Position numbers and translations under genes: made by a program. This document shows, in pieces, positions 25,083 to 32,755 of a stretch of 64,000 nt of DNA. This DNA comes from Bin55 sp965116055. Its GTDB lineage: Bacteria; Pseudomonadota; Gammaproteobacteria; Pseudomonadales; Azotimanducaceae. How positions within the stretch are numbered: position 1 is the first letter of the stretch; each line of letters starts with the position of its first letter. A model generated the notes under the pieces. It was not told the DNA's origin, did no database searches, and saw only the letters and a list, made by a program, of their open reading frames with translations. The stretch spans positions 372,001 to 436,000 of the forward strand of contig OZ220466.1 in NCBI GenBank assembly GCA_965116055.1, in the 5' to 3' direction.

Positions 25083-25597
25083 GGCACGGTGTTTTCCGTG
25101 AAATCGCGAATGTAGGGTGGAATATCGTCCAGCATGACGGACTTCAAGAATTCGTTGTCCGCAATCACCCAGCCAATACGGATTTCGCGTTCCGGCCAAA
25201 TGGCCGCAAGGCAATTGCGAGCCTCAGCCATCACTGGAATGCTGCCTTCCAGCACGAAAAATAGTAACTGTTGATTCTGATCGGCATAAATGCGTTCGGC
25301 GTAGTTGCGATACGCGCTGCCTGGCGAGCAGATTTCCGCGCGCGCGACCCCTTCGCTCGTTTCGACGATTCGCAGCGTGCCGGGGAATACGATCACGACG
25401 AAACCATGTCCGCCCGTCAAGCTCTGGATGCGATATAGCCCGTCTTCCGCTGTGTCCTGCAGACGTTCGCGGACAGCGGTTTCCGAGAAGATATTGACGA
25501 TAAGGAGAAAGACCAACATCAACGCGAACATGCCGCCAAAGACGGCCATCATGGGCGCGTTGCTTTCTTCGTCTAAATGACGTTCTTTAGAAGGCAC
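25079..25597 (-). CDS. single-span TolR/ExbD-like protein lacking the membrane aspartate
   Basis: The 172-residue protein has one N-terminal membrane segment (MMAVFGGMFALMLVFLLIVN) preceded by a charged cytoplasmic start, and a periplasmic domain with a VIVFPGTLRIV strand and a QLLFFVLEGSIPVMAEARNC segment reminiscent of the ExbD/TolR periplasmic fold. Unlike TolR or ExbD, no acidic residue lies inside the membrane segment, so it cannot itself carry the proton; its neighbour at 23394-25082 does. It overlaps both neighbours: its start lies inside the end of the TolQ-like gene (11 bp) and its stop overlaps the next ATG. Tight overlap argues for fixed stoichiometry. Confidence 0.7.
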   Translation of the reverse strand: MPSKERHLDEESNAPMMAVFGGMFALMLVFLLIVNIFSETAVRERLQDTAEDGLYRIQSLTGGHGFVVIVFPGTLRIVETSEGVARAEICSPGSAYRNYAERIYADQNQQLLFFVLEGSIPVMAEARNCLAAIWPEREIRIGWVIADNEFLKSVMLDDIPPYIRDFTENTVP

Positions 25598-26624
25598 GAA
25601 CGCTTTCGCGCAATTGGCGTTCGAGCGTGTTGAGCGCGCGTTCCTCAGTACGCTGCACGAGGGTTAGCGAGAGCATTAATAAAACGCTAAGCGAGAGCGC
25701 GATCAACGTCGTGTCGAAAGCGATACCGAGCGGCGCGATGGCAGCGCCGAGTTCCGTCGACAGTCCGCTTAAGCCCGAATCCGATGCAATCAATTTGCGT
25801 ATCCCGTCCGCCGCCAACGAGATGCCTAACACGGTGCCTATAAAACCCAGGACCGGTACAACCCAGCCTATATAGCGGGGTATCGTGAACGACTCCTCAT
25901 GGCGACGCCAGAGAAACGATAGACGGTCGTTCAGTTTTGTCGCATCGTCTGATAGGGCGCGAATGCGATCGACGTGAGTTCGGATCTCCGCCTCGTGTCC
26001 GCCGCGCCAGCGTTGCAAGCTGGCTCGAAGATAGAGCGTGTTACACCACTTACCAATCAATATCAGCATGCCCCAAAAGAAAAACAGTACCGTCGCAGGC
26101 GGTATCACACCCCGCTCTAAAAACCGTCGCGTAATAGCCTGGGAGGCAGGCCAGGTCTCGCCAATCCACTCAAGCGCTAGCAACGTACCGGAACTAAGCA
26201 CCAAGGCCGTCAACAAAGACAGCAGTAGGCCAGGACCGCTTAAAAAAGTCGCAAGCCAATCCAATGCGTCGGTTTGACTTGCGCTTGCTGCGCGTAACCA
26301 AAGTCCGGCGCCGTATAAACCGACTGCAGCGACGAAAAGAGGAATGAGGCTGCTAGTCCACTGTAAACTGGTGCCGTTATCAATAAGGGAAAAAGCGGGT
26401 ACTGCGGCTGTGAAACTGACCGCCAGCAAACTCACTGCGCCGGTCACGCTCAATGCGAGATAAAGCGATTGCGTTGAACGGGTGATGTAATGAACTGCTG
26501 CGATGGCCCCTATCGCTACGAATGTTGGCAGCACCGCTAGCCAGCCAGAGAAGTCGAATACCTGCGTGACATTGAACGCGACTAACGCGACTAGCAAGAT
26601 GTAAACGACGATCGCGACGCGCAC
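25587..26624 (-). CDS. MotA/TolQ/ExbB-like proton channel subunit
   Basis: First gene of the operon. 345 residues with about five extra N-terminal membrane segments (VAIVVYILLVALVAF; WLAVLPTFVAIGAIAAV; LYLALSVTGAVSLLAV; LIPLFVAAVGLYGAGLW; LLLSLLTALVLSSGTLLA) before the conserved core. The core shows IPRYIGWVVPVLGFIGTVLG and STELGAAIAPLGIAFDTTLI followed by ALSLSVLLMLSL, matching the TM2/TM3 signature of TolQ/ExbB including the polar Gly-Thr and Thr-Thr positions that line the proton path. A cytoplasmic charged loop (RASLQRWRGGHEAEIRTHVD) lies between. Canonical TolQ and ExbB are ~230 residues with three spans, so the N-terminal extension is unusual. Inner-membrane stator is the inferred role. 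Confidence 0.85.
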   Translation of the reverse strand: MRVAIVVYILLVALVAFNVTQVFDFSGWLAVLPTFVAIGAIAAVHYITRSTQSLYLALSVTGAVSLLAVSFTAAVPAFSLIDNGTSLQWTSSLIPLFVAAVGLYGAGLWLRAASASQTDALDWLATFLSGPGLLLSLLTALVLSSGTLLALEWIGETWPASQAITRRFLERGVIPPATVLFFFWGMLILIGKWCNTLYLRASLQRWRGGHEAEIRTHVDRIRALSDDATKLNDRLSFLWRRHEESFTIPRYIGWVVPVLGFIGTVLGISLAADGIRKLIASDSGLSGLSTELGAAIAPLGIAFDTTLIALSLSVLLMLSLTLVQRTEERALNTLERQLRESVRAF

Positions 26625-26728
26625 GCTATTCCTTTCAATTGATAACCAGGCGGATTTTAGAAGCCGCTTTCAAAAACGGTGGAAAGCGATGCAGATTAGA
26701 GCGCGTTACAGGCTAAAAGTTCGAGTCA

Positions 26729-27259
26729 TCATTGTCTCTTGCGTCGGTTAATGCGATGGGCGCACGTGACGACTCGCTTGAGATTGGTGTCGACGATGAG
26801 GTAAAAGTTGGTACGATCGCAGATACGCGTATATTGATCACCGAGCGCTCGCTGCAGAACTTGTCGACTCGAATGATTGAACCAGTATGACCGGGTACAT
26901 AATGTCTTGTGCTCGGTATTGGCACGAGACGTGTTGTGTGGCGAAGCAAATTTACTTGCAGGCGTTGATTCGCCGAACAGAAGGATCAATGCAATTTGTA
27001 ACTGAGTGATGCCCCTTTGGCGGGCGCGAGTCGCCGAATGCGGTGAGAGACTAACCGTATCGAACAACTCGTGTCGGTGTCGAGCGCGAGGCGTTAGTTG
27101 TATCGCTCTACCGAACGCCTGTTCGACGAGAGCCATGGGGGATAAAGCAGCCGTTCTCTGTTCATGAGCTGCCAAGACGAAGCTCCTGCAATAAATCCAC
27201 AAGATGTTGATAAGTGTAGGTCGGCATCCAATGAAAATAAATGGAAAATAGTGGAACAA
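26729..27259 (-). CDS. small protein with a DUF4258-like region, uncertain
   Basis: Open frame of 176 codons. The first ~40 codons are poorly convincing (TTG start), and the true start may be the ATG at 27136 (MALVEQAFGRAIQ). The central part SPHSATRARQRGITQLQIAL followed by ILLFGE, and the end FYLIVDTNLKRVVTCAHRIN, follow the layout of DUF4258 proteins, small folds related to RelE-like toxins. It sits between the TolQ-like operon and the divergent kinase gene on the operon strand. No ribosome site is obvious for either start. Function unknown; a link to the operon is not demonstrated. Confidence 0.5.
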   Translation of the reverse strand: MFHYFPFIFIGCRPTLINILWIYCRSFVLAAHEQRTAALSPMALVEQAFGRAIQLTPRARHRHELFDTVSLSPHSATRARQRGITQLQIALILLFGESTPASKFASPHNTSRANTEHKTLCTRSYWFNHSSRQVLQRALGDQYTRICDRTNFYLIVDTNLKRVVTCAHRINRRKRQ

Positions 27260-27334
27260 AATGGAGTATTACGATTTGTTTCAGACGACTGTGGTTTGGC
27301 GTTCGCCAGACCACTTTACTAGGCGCTCACGTTG

Positions 27335-28330
27335 ATGGCTCGCTACCCTACTCATGAAACAGCGTATCCGCGCGTCACGCTAGAAGATACCGATCACGCG
27401 TTACCTCGGCATCCCGATTCACGGATGCGCTACGCCTATTTCAAGACGATAGCAAAAGGTGGTACGTGCATCATTAGTTCGTGTAAAGACCTTCATTTGG
27501 TGCGCACGATCTGCTACAAGCAATTGCGTCCCGAATTGGCCGACGATCCGGTTCAACAGCGGCGGTTTATTCGCGAGGCGCGCGTCACTGCCATGCTGCA
27601 ACATCCCAACACCATTCCAACCTATGAATTAGGACGTAGTGCGGAAGGTCATCCCTACTTTACGATGAAGTTGGTCTATGGCGAAACCATGCGTGAAATA
27701 TTGGATGTATGCACCGCGGCGAAATCTCATTATGTGCAGGGACACTCGCTTAAGAAATTGATCAACGTCCTTTCACAGGTAGGACATGCGCTACATTACG
27801 CGCATCGCCACGGTGTCGTCCACCGCGACGTTAAACCGGAAAATATTCTGATCGGCGGTTTTGATGAAGTGTTGTTACTTGATTGGGGGCTCGCGAAGGT
27901 TTGGGGCGAGAACGAGGAACCTAAGGCGGAGGCATATGTGCCTCATATTCGTAGGCCCCAGGAAGCGAATGCCACATTAACCGCACAAGCGCCACTTGAT
28001 GCGACCCCGGCCTACATGTCGCCAGAACAATTGGTCAATCGCAACGAAGTCGATCATCGATCCGACGTATACAGCCTTGGCGCCGTGTTGTATGAGTTGC
28101 TAACGCTTCGGCGCATGGTTCAAGGCGATACCGTCAATCGCGTACTCGACGCTGTGCGTAGCGGCAGAATCCAGGCGCCGGCATCGCGTCTAGGTGGAGT
28201 TCCCGTATCGAAACACCTTTCGGAAATATGTATGAGTTGTGTCGCGCACGATCCGGGTTTGCGTTATCAATCAATGGATCATGTCATTGATCACCTTGAA
28301 GAGTGGATGATTGATCCAAGCTACGACTAA
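27335..28330 (+). CDS. soluble Ser/Thr protein kinase (Hanks type)
   Basis: Phosphorylates proteins on serine or threonine. From ATG 27335, 331 residues are almost entirely kinase domain; numbering below counts one extra upstream codon. A degenerate glycine loop (AKGGTCIISSC, ~41-51), Lys63 in CYKQL, Glu82 in the helix REARVTAML, the catalytic loop HRDVKPEN (164-171) and the metal-binding DWGLAK (184-189, Trp replacing the usual Phe) are all present, plus PAYMSPEQL and SDVYSLGAVLYELL. So catalysis should be possible. There is no transmembrane or PASTA segment, unlike typical PknB. It is transcribed away from the TolQ-like operon; FGE-like domains and kinases recur together in bacteria, making a regulatory link plausible but unproven. 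Confidence 0.9.
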   Translation: MARYPTHETAYPRVTLEDTDHALPRHPDSRMRYAYFKTIAKGGTCIISSCKDLHLVRTICYKQLRPELADDPVQQRRFIREARVTAMLQHPNTIPTYELGRSAEGHPYFTMKLVYGETMREILDVCTAAKSHYVQGHSLKKLINVLSQVGHALHYAHRHGVVHRDVKPENILIGGFDEVLLLDWGLAKVWGENEEPKAEAYVPHIRRPQEANATLTAQAPLDATPAYMSPEQLVNRNEVDHRSDVYSLGAVLYELLTLRRMVQGDTVNRVLDAVRSGRIQAPASRLGGVPVSKHLSEICMSCVAHDPGLRYQSMDHVIDHLEEWMIDPSYD

Positions 28331-28387
28331 GGTTGAATCGGCTGATTAGACTGTGTACATGCTTGCTCGATTTCGCCCACATCACGT

Positions 28388-28609
28388 GTGCTTATGCATA
28401 ACGGATCAAACGTGTTCATTCAGCGCGACGAGTCGTTCTTTCACGATCATGGCTCTTTGCATATGCCGAGGATCTTTTCATTGACTGAAACAGATACGCT
28501 GGTCGCGGAATTGGATTGGCAAATCGACACATGGGTCGGCAAAAGCCCTGGTTGGGGACGCCTATATATGAGCGAGGCGATTGAGCGACGGTCTAAGCGG
28601 GTTGCATGA
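28388..28609 (+). CDS. short phytanoyl-CoA-dioxygenase-like fragment or small unknown protein
   Basis: A 73-codon GTG-started frame (MLMHNGSNVFIQRDESFF). The segment IFSLTETDTLVAELDWQIDT with WVGKSPGWGRLYMS looks like a helical piece of an oxygenase N-terminus, but no metal-binding residues are present. The remaining bases up to 28704 hold nothing recognisable. It may be a remnant linked with the dioxygenase gene that follows. Confidence 0.3.
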   Translation: MLMHNGSNVFIQRDESFFHDHGSLHMPRIFSLTETDTLVAELDWQIDTWVGKSPGWGRLYMSEAIERRSKRVA

Positions 28610-28704
28610 TACGACCTTCACCGTTATTCGAAAGCATGATGCAATGCGGTAGCGAACCCACAGCTAGCAGGTGCTATGGCTGACTGCAGCGAGGCGAATA
28701 TCTA

Positions 28705-30174
28705 GTGCGTCCTTACCCTGTTGACGCTCGCGTACATAACGCAAAATCGGATCCTGTACCGCTCAGCGATGAACAGTTACGGCACTTTATCGCGGCGGGT
28801 TATGTACCGTTGCAATCTTCTTTACCCGCTTCGTATCACCGCCAGATATTCAAACGTTTTGACGAGATTCATCGGGAAATAGGTCATTTCGGCAACAACC
28901 TTCTACCGCTGGTGCCGGAGCTCGGCGAATTATTCGAGGACCCTGTCGTAAAAGGGGCACTGCAGACGGTCCTTGGCAACTCCTACAGCATGCATCCACA
29001 TCGGGCTTTGCATTCGAATCCGCCCGGCAGTCCTGAACAGGGTTTTCATAAAGATAGTTATTGGGGCTATGTACGGCGGGTACGCAACCACCGACCTTGG
29101 TGGGTCATGATCATGTACTACCCGCAAAGCACGCCGGTCAAGAAAGGCCCGACCGGGGTCATGTCCGGTAGCCAGCACCTTAACCAGCAGCCGAAAGACT
29201 ATTGCAGTCCTGCGGCGATCAGCGGTAAGGCGGGTAGTTTGGTGTTGATTCATTACGATATTTGGCACCGCAAGATGCTAAATCAGACAGAACTGCATCG
29301 GTACATGTTCAAGTTTGAGTTTACGCGCTTATGCGCGCCAAAGCCGAACGATCGCGATGCCTGGGTCGCGCCGCGCCGGAAAGTTAAACCCGATTTGTCG
29401 CCAGTGTGGGAGAGCGTGTGGAACTGGCTTGCCGGACGACCGACACTGCGGCCTTCTCAGCGTAGCCAAGCTATTGATGCGATGGCTGACGAGCTTGGCT
29501 CGGCGAATGAGTGGCGAGGTATTCGGGCTGGGTATGAGTTGGGTGGCATAGGGCGGGCAAGCTTGCCGGTGTTACTTAAGGCCCTGCAAACTAATCCCAA
29601 CCCGTATCGCGAAAAGCGGCGTTACTCAGACAATGGATCGTTATGGCGTGATGATACGGTCGCGCGTAATGCCGCGCACGGGTTGGTTCACATGGGGCGG
29701 CCGGCGGTCGCTGGCTTGCTTGATGTGCTTGAACATGGCGTTGTACGCGCTCGAAAACACGCAGCCTTCGCGTTAGGCGAGATCGGCGAGAAATCCGCGA
29801 CACAAGGCTTGGCGAGTGCATTGCAAGACGATGAAGTTCATGTGCGAGTCGTTGCCATAGAAGCGCTTGGCTTGCTACAACCATCAAGCCAAAGCCTTGA
29901 TGCGATGCTGGGGGCTCTGCATGACCCTGCCTCTGAAGTTCGATTTGATGCCGTGTTGTCGCTCATGCGAGCTAGTGCGCGTATGCCCGCGGCATTGCAA
30001 AAGAAATGTATCGAACCGTTAAGCCTCGCCCTGTATGACTCTAATCGTTACGTAAGCGGCTATGCGGTCGAATCCTTGGAGCGTATCGGTACCAGACCTG
30101 CGCTTGACGCACTTTTACCATTTCTTAGAACATCGCGCTGGTGTCCCCACACGGACAACCAACATCCTTTTTAG
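28705..30174 (+). CDS. phytanoyl-CoA dioxygenase (PhyH) domain fused to HEAT repeats
   Basis: A 489-residue fusion. Residues ~15-220 form a PhyH-type Fe(II)/2-oxoglutarate oxygenase: PLSDEQLRHFIAAGYVPLQS at the start, the metal ligands in GFHKDSYWG (His-X-Asp) and the distal His in IHYDIWHRKML, with PTGVMSGSQHLN between. From ~250 to 480 the protein consists of helical HEAT/PBS-lyase-like repeats (AAHGLVHMGRPAVAGLLDVL, HAAFALGEIGEKSATQGLAS, VVAIEALGLL, AVESLERIG). Such repeats bind proteins. Substrate unknown; hydroxylation of a small molecule held by the HEAT part is one guess. The start is a GTG at 28705 with GAGG 10 nt upstream. It lies downstream of the kinase but with a 370-bp gap. Confidence 0.85.
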   Translation: MRPYPVDARVHNAKSDPVPLSDEQLRHFIAAGYVPLQSSLPASYHRQIFKRFDEIHREIGHFGNNLLPLVPELGELFEDPVVKGALQTVLGNSYSMHPHRALHSNPPGSPEQGFHKDSYWGYVRRVRNHRPWWVMIMYYPQSTPVKKGPTGVMSGSQHLNQQPKDYCSPAAISGKAGSLVLIHYDIWHRKMLNQTELHRYMFKFEFTRLCAPKPNDRDAWVAPRRKVKPDLSPVWESVWNWLAGRPTLRPSQRSQAIDAMADELGSANEWRGIRAGYELGGIGRASLPVLLKALQTNPNPYREKRRYSDNGSLWRDDTVARNAAHGLVHMGRPAVAGLLDVLEHGVVRARKHAAFALGEIGEKSATQGLASALQDDEVHVRVVAIEALGLLQPSSQSLDAMLGALHDPASEVRFDAVLSLMRASARMPAALQKKCIEPLSLALYDSNRYVSGYAVESLERIGTRPALDALLPFLRTSRWCPHTDNQHPF

Positions 30175-30317
30175 TCCTAGGTCCAGATGATTTTGAGTTA
30201 TGCACTTGTCGGTGTCTGAATCCAACATCTTGCTGAACTCAATTTAGGACTGGCTGCCTCTCGCATCTAACGCTTGGATCTAAATTCAATCAAGCCAGGT
30301 GGAATCCGGATCTGGAT

Positions 30318-30758
30318 TTACTTGCCGCGTCGCACAACCATCAATGTGACTTCCTGGGTAAGTACAGGTTTGTTGCATTGATTGACTAAAGTGTCCTTCA
30401 ATGCGATCACGCCGCGGTCGCTTCTGGAAGAAGATGCTTTCTTTCGAATGCATTCGGTGGTGTAGGTCAGCGTATCGCCCGGACGCGCTGGATTAGGAAT
30501 ACGAATCGCATCTTTACCGAGCATGGCGACGATCTGAATGCGGTCTTCATGGTCGAAGAATAATCGAGTGCAAATTGCGAATAGATGCAACGACGACGCA
30601 ATGAGTCCGCCGAAGATCGAAGCGGCGGCAGCATCTCTATCAATATGAAACGGTTGAGGATCCCAAGTAGATGCGAATTCGATGATTTCGCGTTCCGAAA
30701 GATCGTAGCTACCTACTGTACTTCGATAGCCTACTTCAATATCGTCAAAGTACAGCAC
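30318..30758 (-). CDS. MaoC-like hotdog dehydratase/hydratase
   Basis: 146-residue hotdog-fold protein of the MaoC (R-specific enoyl-CoA hydratase-like) family. It starts with GTG at 30758 and reads VLYFDDIEVGYRSTVGSYDL; the hydratase-type motif FASTWDPQPFHIDRDAAAAS with FGGLIASSLHLF is clear, then NPARPGDTLTY and a C-terminal QEVTLMVVRR strand. Substrate likely a CoA- or ACP-linked acyl chain. Its 5' end once overlapped the bioB stop; an inserted block now separates them, and a 55-bp copy of the bioB/maoC junction remains on both sides. Confidence 0.9.
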   Translation of the reverse strand: MLYFDDIEVGYRSTVGSYDLSEREIIEFASTWDPQPFHIDRDAAAASIFGGLIASSLHLFAICTRLFFDHEDRIQIVAMLGKDAIRIPNPARPGDTLTYTTECIRKKASSSRSDRGVIALKDTLVNQCNKPVLTQEVTLMVVRRGK

Positions 30759-30795
30759 GAAGGGCGTTGCCTCGGGTTCGATATCTAAACGCAGC
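30741..30795. repeat. 55-bp direct repeat, copy A (maoC side)
   Basis: Near-identical to 32701-32755: the first 24 bases are identical (beginning ATCGTCAAAGTACAGCACGA), then a few substitutions and single-base shifts, then TCGGGTTCGATATCTA identical. Copy A carries the maoC start codon plus a dead copy of the bioB 3' end. The two copies flank an inserted DUF1971 gene and an IS1182-family element. Confidence 0.9.
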
Positions 30796-30803
30796 GCTGA
30801 CGG

Positions 30804-31079
30804 TCAGCGGTAGAAATTCACCCGGAAGCGCACGCTGTCTACCGGCGCGACCTGGTGCAACGCTTCCGGCTCCACGACTCCAGGCCTCTCTGGCGATAGC
30901 TCGATTTCCTCGAACGCCGGCTCCAGGATGCGGTAGCGGAGCCGCCCTTCCAGCACGACGATCTTCCCCCAGACTCCCGCTTTCGTGCTATGCGAGCGTA
31001 GGAGATTCGCCGGAATGGAGCGTTCCGAAAACTCCGGCGTTCCCCCGTAGTGTTCAACGGCTTCTGGAAGCGCTTTCAT
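30804..31079 (-). CDS. DUF1971 (TehB/YeaR-like cupin) protein
   Basis: 91-residue small beta-barrel protein of the DUF1971 type, found at the N-terminus of TehB and as free YeaR-like proteins associated with tellurite or nitrate responses. Start at the ATG at 31079: MKALPEAVEHYGGTPEFSER. The signature SHSTKAGVWGKIVVLEGRLR and the tail HQVAPVDSVRFRVNFYR match the family. The longer frame up to 31202 runs into the transposable element and is rejected. It lies inside the block between the 55-bp repeats, G/C-richer than its neighbours, so it looks imported. Promoter, if any, is now next to the IS end. Confidence 0.85.
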   Translation of the reverse strand: MKALPEAVEHYGGTPEFSERSIPANLLRSHSTKAGVWGKIVVLEGRLRYRILEPAFEEIELSPERPGVVEPEALHQVAPVDSVRFRVNFYR

Positions 31080-31100
31080 TGATCTACCCTCGTCGACTGG

Positions 31101-32695
31101 CCTAGGAGCCTGCGCCGTAGAAACTGAATACGGGATAATACACATATAGCGCATGGAGTCTTCGAGATGCCGACGACGTTTCGCCCGTATTGTCCGGATC
31201 AACGTATGTTGTTGCCGCCGGATCTAAAGGATTGGCTGCCGGAGGGTCATTTGGCGCACCATGTCAGCGATCTGGTGGACGGTTTGGATTTGAGTGCGTT
31301 GTATGCGCCGTATGAAGGCGATGGTCGTCGCAAGTCGCCCTACGAACCGCGCATGATGTTGAAGGTGCTGATCTACGGGTATGCGACGAGCACGTTTTCC
31401 TCCCGCGGTCTGGCGCGCAAGATGGAGGAAGACGTGGCGTATCGGTTCCTGGGGGCGGGGAACTTTCCGAACCATCGGACGATCTGCGAGTTCCGCCACC
31501 GTCATCTGGCGGACTTCAAGCGGCTGTTTGTGGAGGTGGTGCGGTTGGCGTCCGAGTTGGGCGTGGCGAACTTTGGCAAGTTGGCGATTGACGGGACCAA
31601 GGTGCGTGCGAACGCATCCAAACGGAAGGCGATGAGTTACGCGCGCATGCAGGAGGAAGAACGTCGTTTACAGGCGGAGATCGAGTTGTTGCTGGAGCAG
31701 GCGCAAACCGTTGACGAGGCGGAGGACGAACGTTGGGGTCCGGCGTCTCGGGGCGACGAGTTGCCGGCTGAATTGCGTCGTCGCGAGGATCGGTTGGACG
31801 CGATCCGGGAAGCGAAGGCTCGTCTTGAGGCGCGTGCGCGTGAGGCGGATGAGGCGCGTGGTCGGCAGCCCGGGGACGAAGAGCGCGACCCGACGCGTGG
31901 GCGTGGCAACAAGCGTGCGTATGGGGAGCCGGAGGAGAAGTCGCAGGACAATTTCACCGACCCGGAAAGTCGCATCATGAAGACCTCGACGGAAGGCTTC
32001 CAACAGTGCTACAACGCCCAGGTGGCGGTGGATGGCGAGCACCAGATGATCGTCTCGGCGGAGGTGTCGTCGAATCCTAACGACCAGGGGCAATTGACCA
32101 AGCCGTTGGATGCATTGCAAGCGGTTCATGGCAAGCGTCCGGAGACGGTGCTGGCCGATGCGGGTTATTGCAACGAGGCGGATCTCGAGGAACTGGAGGC
32201 GCGTGGGGTGGACGGCTATGTGGCGTTGGGTCGAGAGGGCCGGCGCCAGGCCGCGGTTGACGCGCGCAAGTATCCGGCGCGGGCACGCATGGCAAAAAAG
32301 CTGGCGACCAAGGCTGGCCGTGCGCAATATGCTGAGCGTAAATGGCTTGTCGAGGCGCCGATCGGATGGATCAAGCAAGCACTAGGATTTCGACGGTTCA
32401 GCCTGCGTGGGCTTGACAACGTGCGCGGCGAGTGGGACTTGGTGTGCCTGGCGTTGAATATCAAGCGGATGCGTGGATGTCTTGCAGCCACATGACCGGG
32501 ATTGACCTGGATGCGTCGACTATGGGGCTCATCAAGGGCTGATTTTAGGGTCCAAGGCCGATTCAGGCTGCTTTGAGGCGCCGGATCACCATGCCCTGGC
32601 CTGAAGCCTGACGATGCTCGCACAAAGATGTCGCATGTCTGCGACTCCGGACGATTCACCAAGTCGCATGCTTTCTTACAGCGCAGGCTCCTAGG
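31101..32695 (+). mobile_element. IS1182-family insertion sequence
   Basis: Perfect 15-bp terminal inverted repeats: CCTAGGAGCCTGCGC at 31101-31115 and its reverse complement at 32681-32695. The outer CTAG of each end may be a palindromic target duplication rather than element sequence, in which case the element is 31106-32690. One complete transposase gene is inside. It inserted next to the DUF1971 gene, 5 bp from copy B of the 55-bp direct repeat. No other copy is seen in this window. Confidence 0.9.
31167..32495 (+). CDS. IS1182-family DDE transposase
   Basis: 442 residues, uninterrupted. N-terminal DUF772-like domain starts FRPYCPDQRMLLPPDLKDWL and contains PYEPRMMLKVLIYGYATSTF and the NFPNHRTICEFRHRHL segment; the first catalytic Asp is in KLAIDGTKVRANASK, a charged coiled-coil spacer (~165-250) follows, the second Asp is in VLADAGYCNE and the Glu region is KWLVEAPIGWIKQALGFRRF. 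C-terminal LRGLDNVRGEWDLVCLALNI is typical. The intact frame and perfect inverted repeats suggest the element is potentially active. It is oriented opposite to bioB and maoC and likely blocks their former co-transcription. Confidence 0.95.
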   Translation: MPTTFRPYCPDQRMLLPPDLKDWLPEGHLAHHVSDLVDGLDLSALYAPYEGDGRRKSPYEPRMMLKVLIYGYATSTFSSRGLARKMEEDVAYRFLGAGNFPNHRTICEFRHRHLADFKRLFVEVVRLASELGVANFGKLAIDGTKVRANASKRKAMSYARMQEEERRLQAEIELLLEQAQTVDEAEDERWGPASRGDELPAELRRREDRLDAIREAKARLEARAREADEARGRQPGDEERDPTRGRGNKRAYGEPEEKSQDNFTDPESRIMKTSTEGFQQCYNAQVAVDGEHQMIVSAEVSSNPNDQGQLTKPLDALQAVHGKRPETVLADAGYCNEADLEELEARGVDGYVALGREGRRQAAVDARKYPARARMAKKLATKAGRAQYAERKWLVEAPIGWIKQALGFRRFSLRGLDNVRGEWDLVCLALNIKRMRGCLAAT

Positions 32696-32700
32696 GTGAA

Positions 32701-32755
32701 ATCGTCAAAGTACAGCACGAAGGGGTGTTGTCTCGGGTTCGATATCTAACGCAGC
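32701..32755. repeat. 55-bp direct repeat, copy B (bioB side)
   Basis: Partner of 30741-30795. Copy B encodes the functional bioB C-terminus (LDIEPETTPLRAVL and stop). Same orientation as copy A. Confidence 0.9.

Noticed and set aside
20490..26624. Zorya antiphage system
   Set aside because: A MotA/TolQ-like gene is present, but no OmpA-like ZorB, no ZorC/ZorD helicase-nuclease, and instead FGE-like and TonB-C-like proteins.
20490..26624. Tol-Pal or ExbB-ExbD-TonB operon
   Set aside because: No tolA, tolB, pal or tonB; TolQ-like protein has extra N-terminal spans and the aspartate-bearing partner is over 560 residues.
31668..32378. 236-codon minus-strand frame inside the IS1182 transposase
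   Set aside because: Antisense shadow of the G/C-rich transposase; residue composition is Arg-rich and has no domain.
30318..32755. Long direct repeat as a target-site duplication made by the IS1182-family element
   Set aside because: The element has its own short ends (CTAG) immediately inside; 55 bp is too long and copy A is 305 bp away from the IS end.
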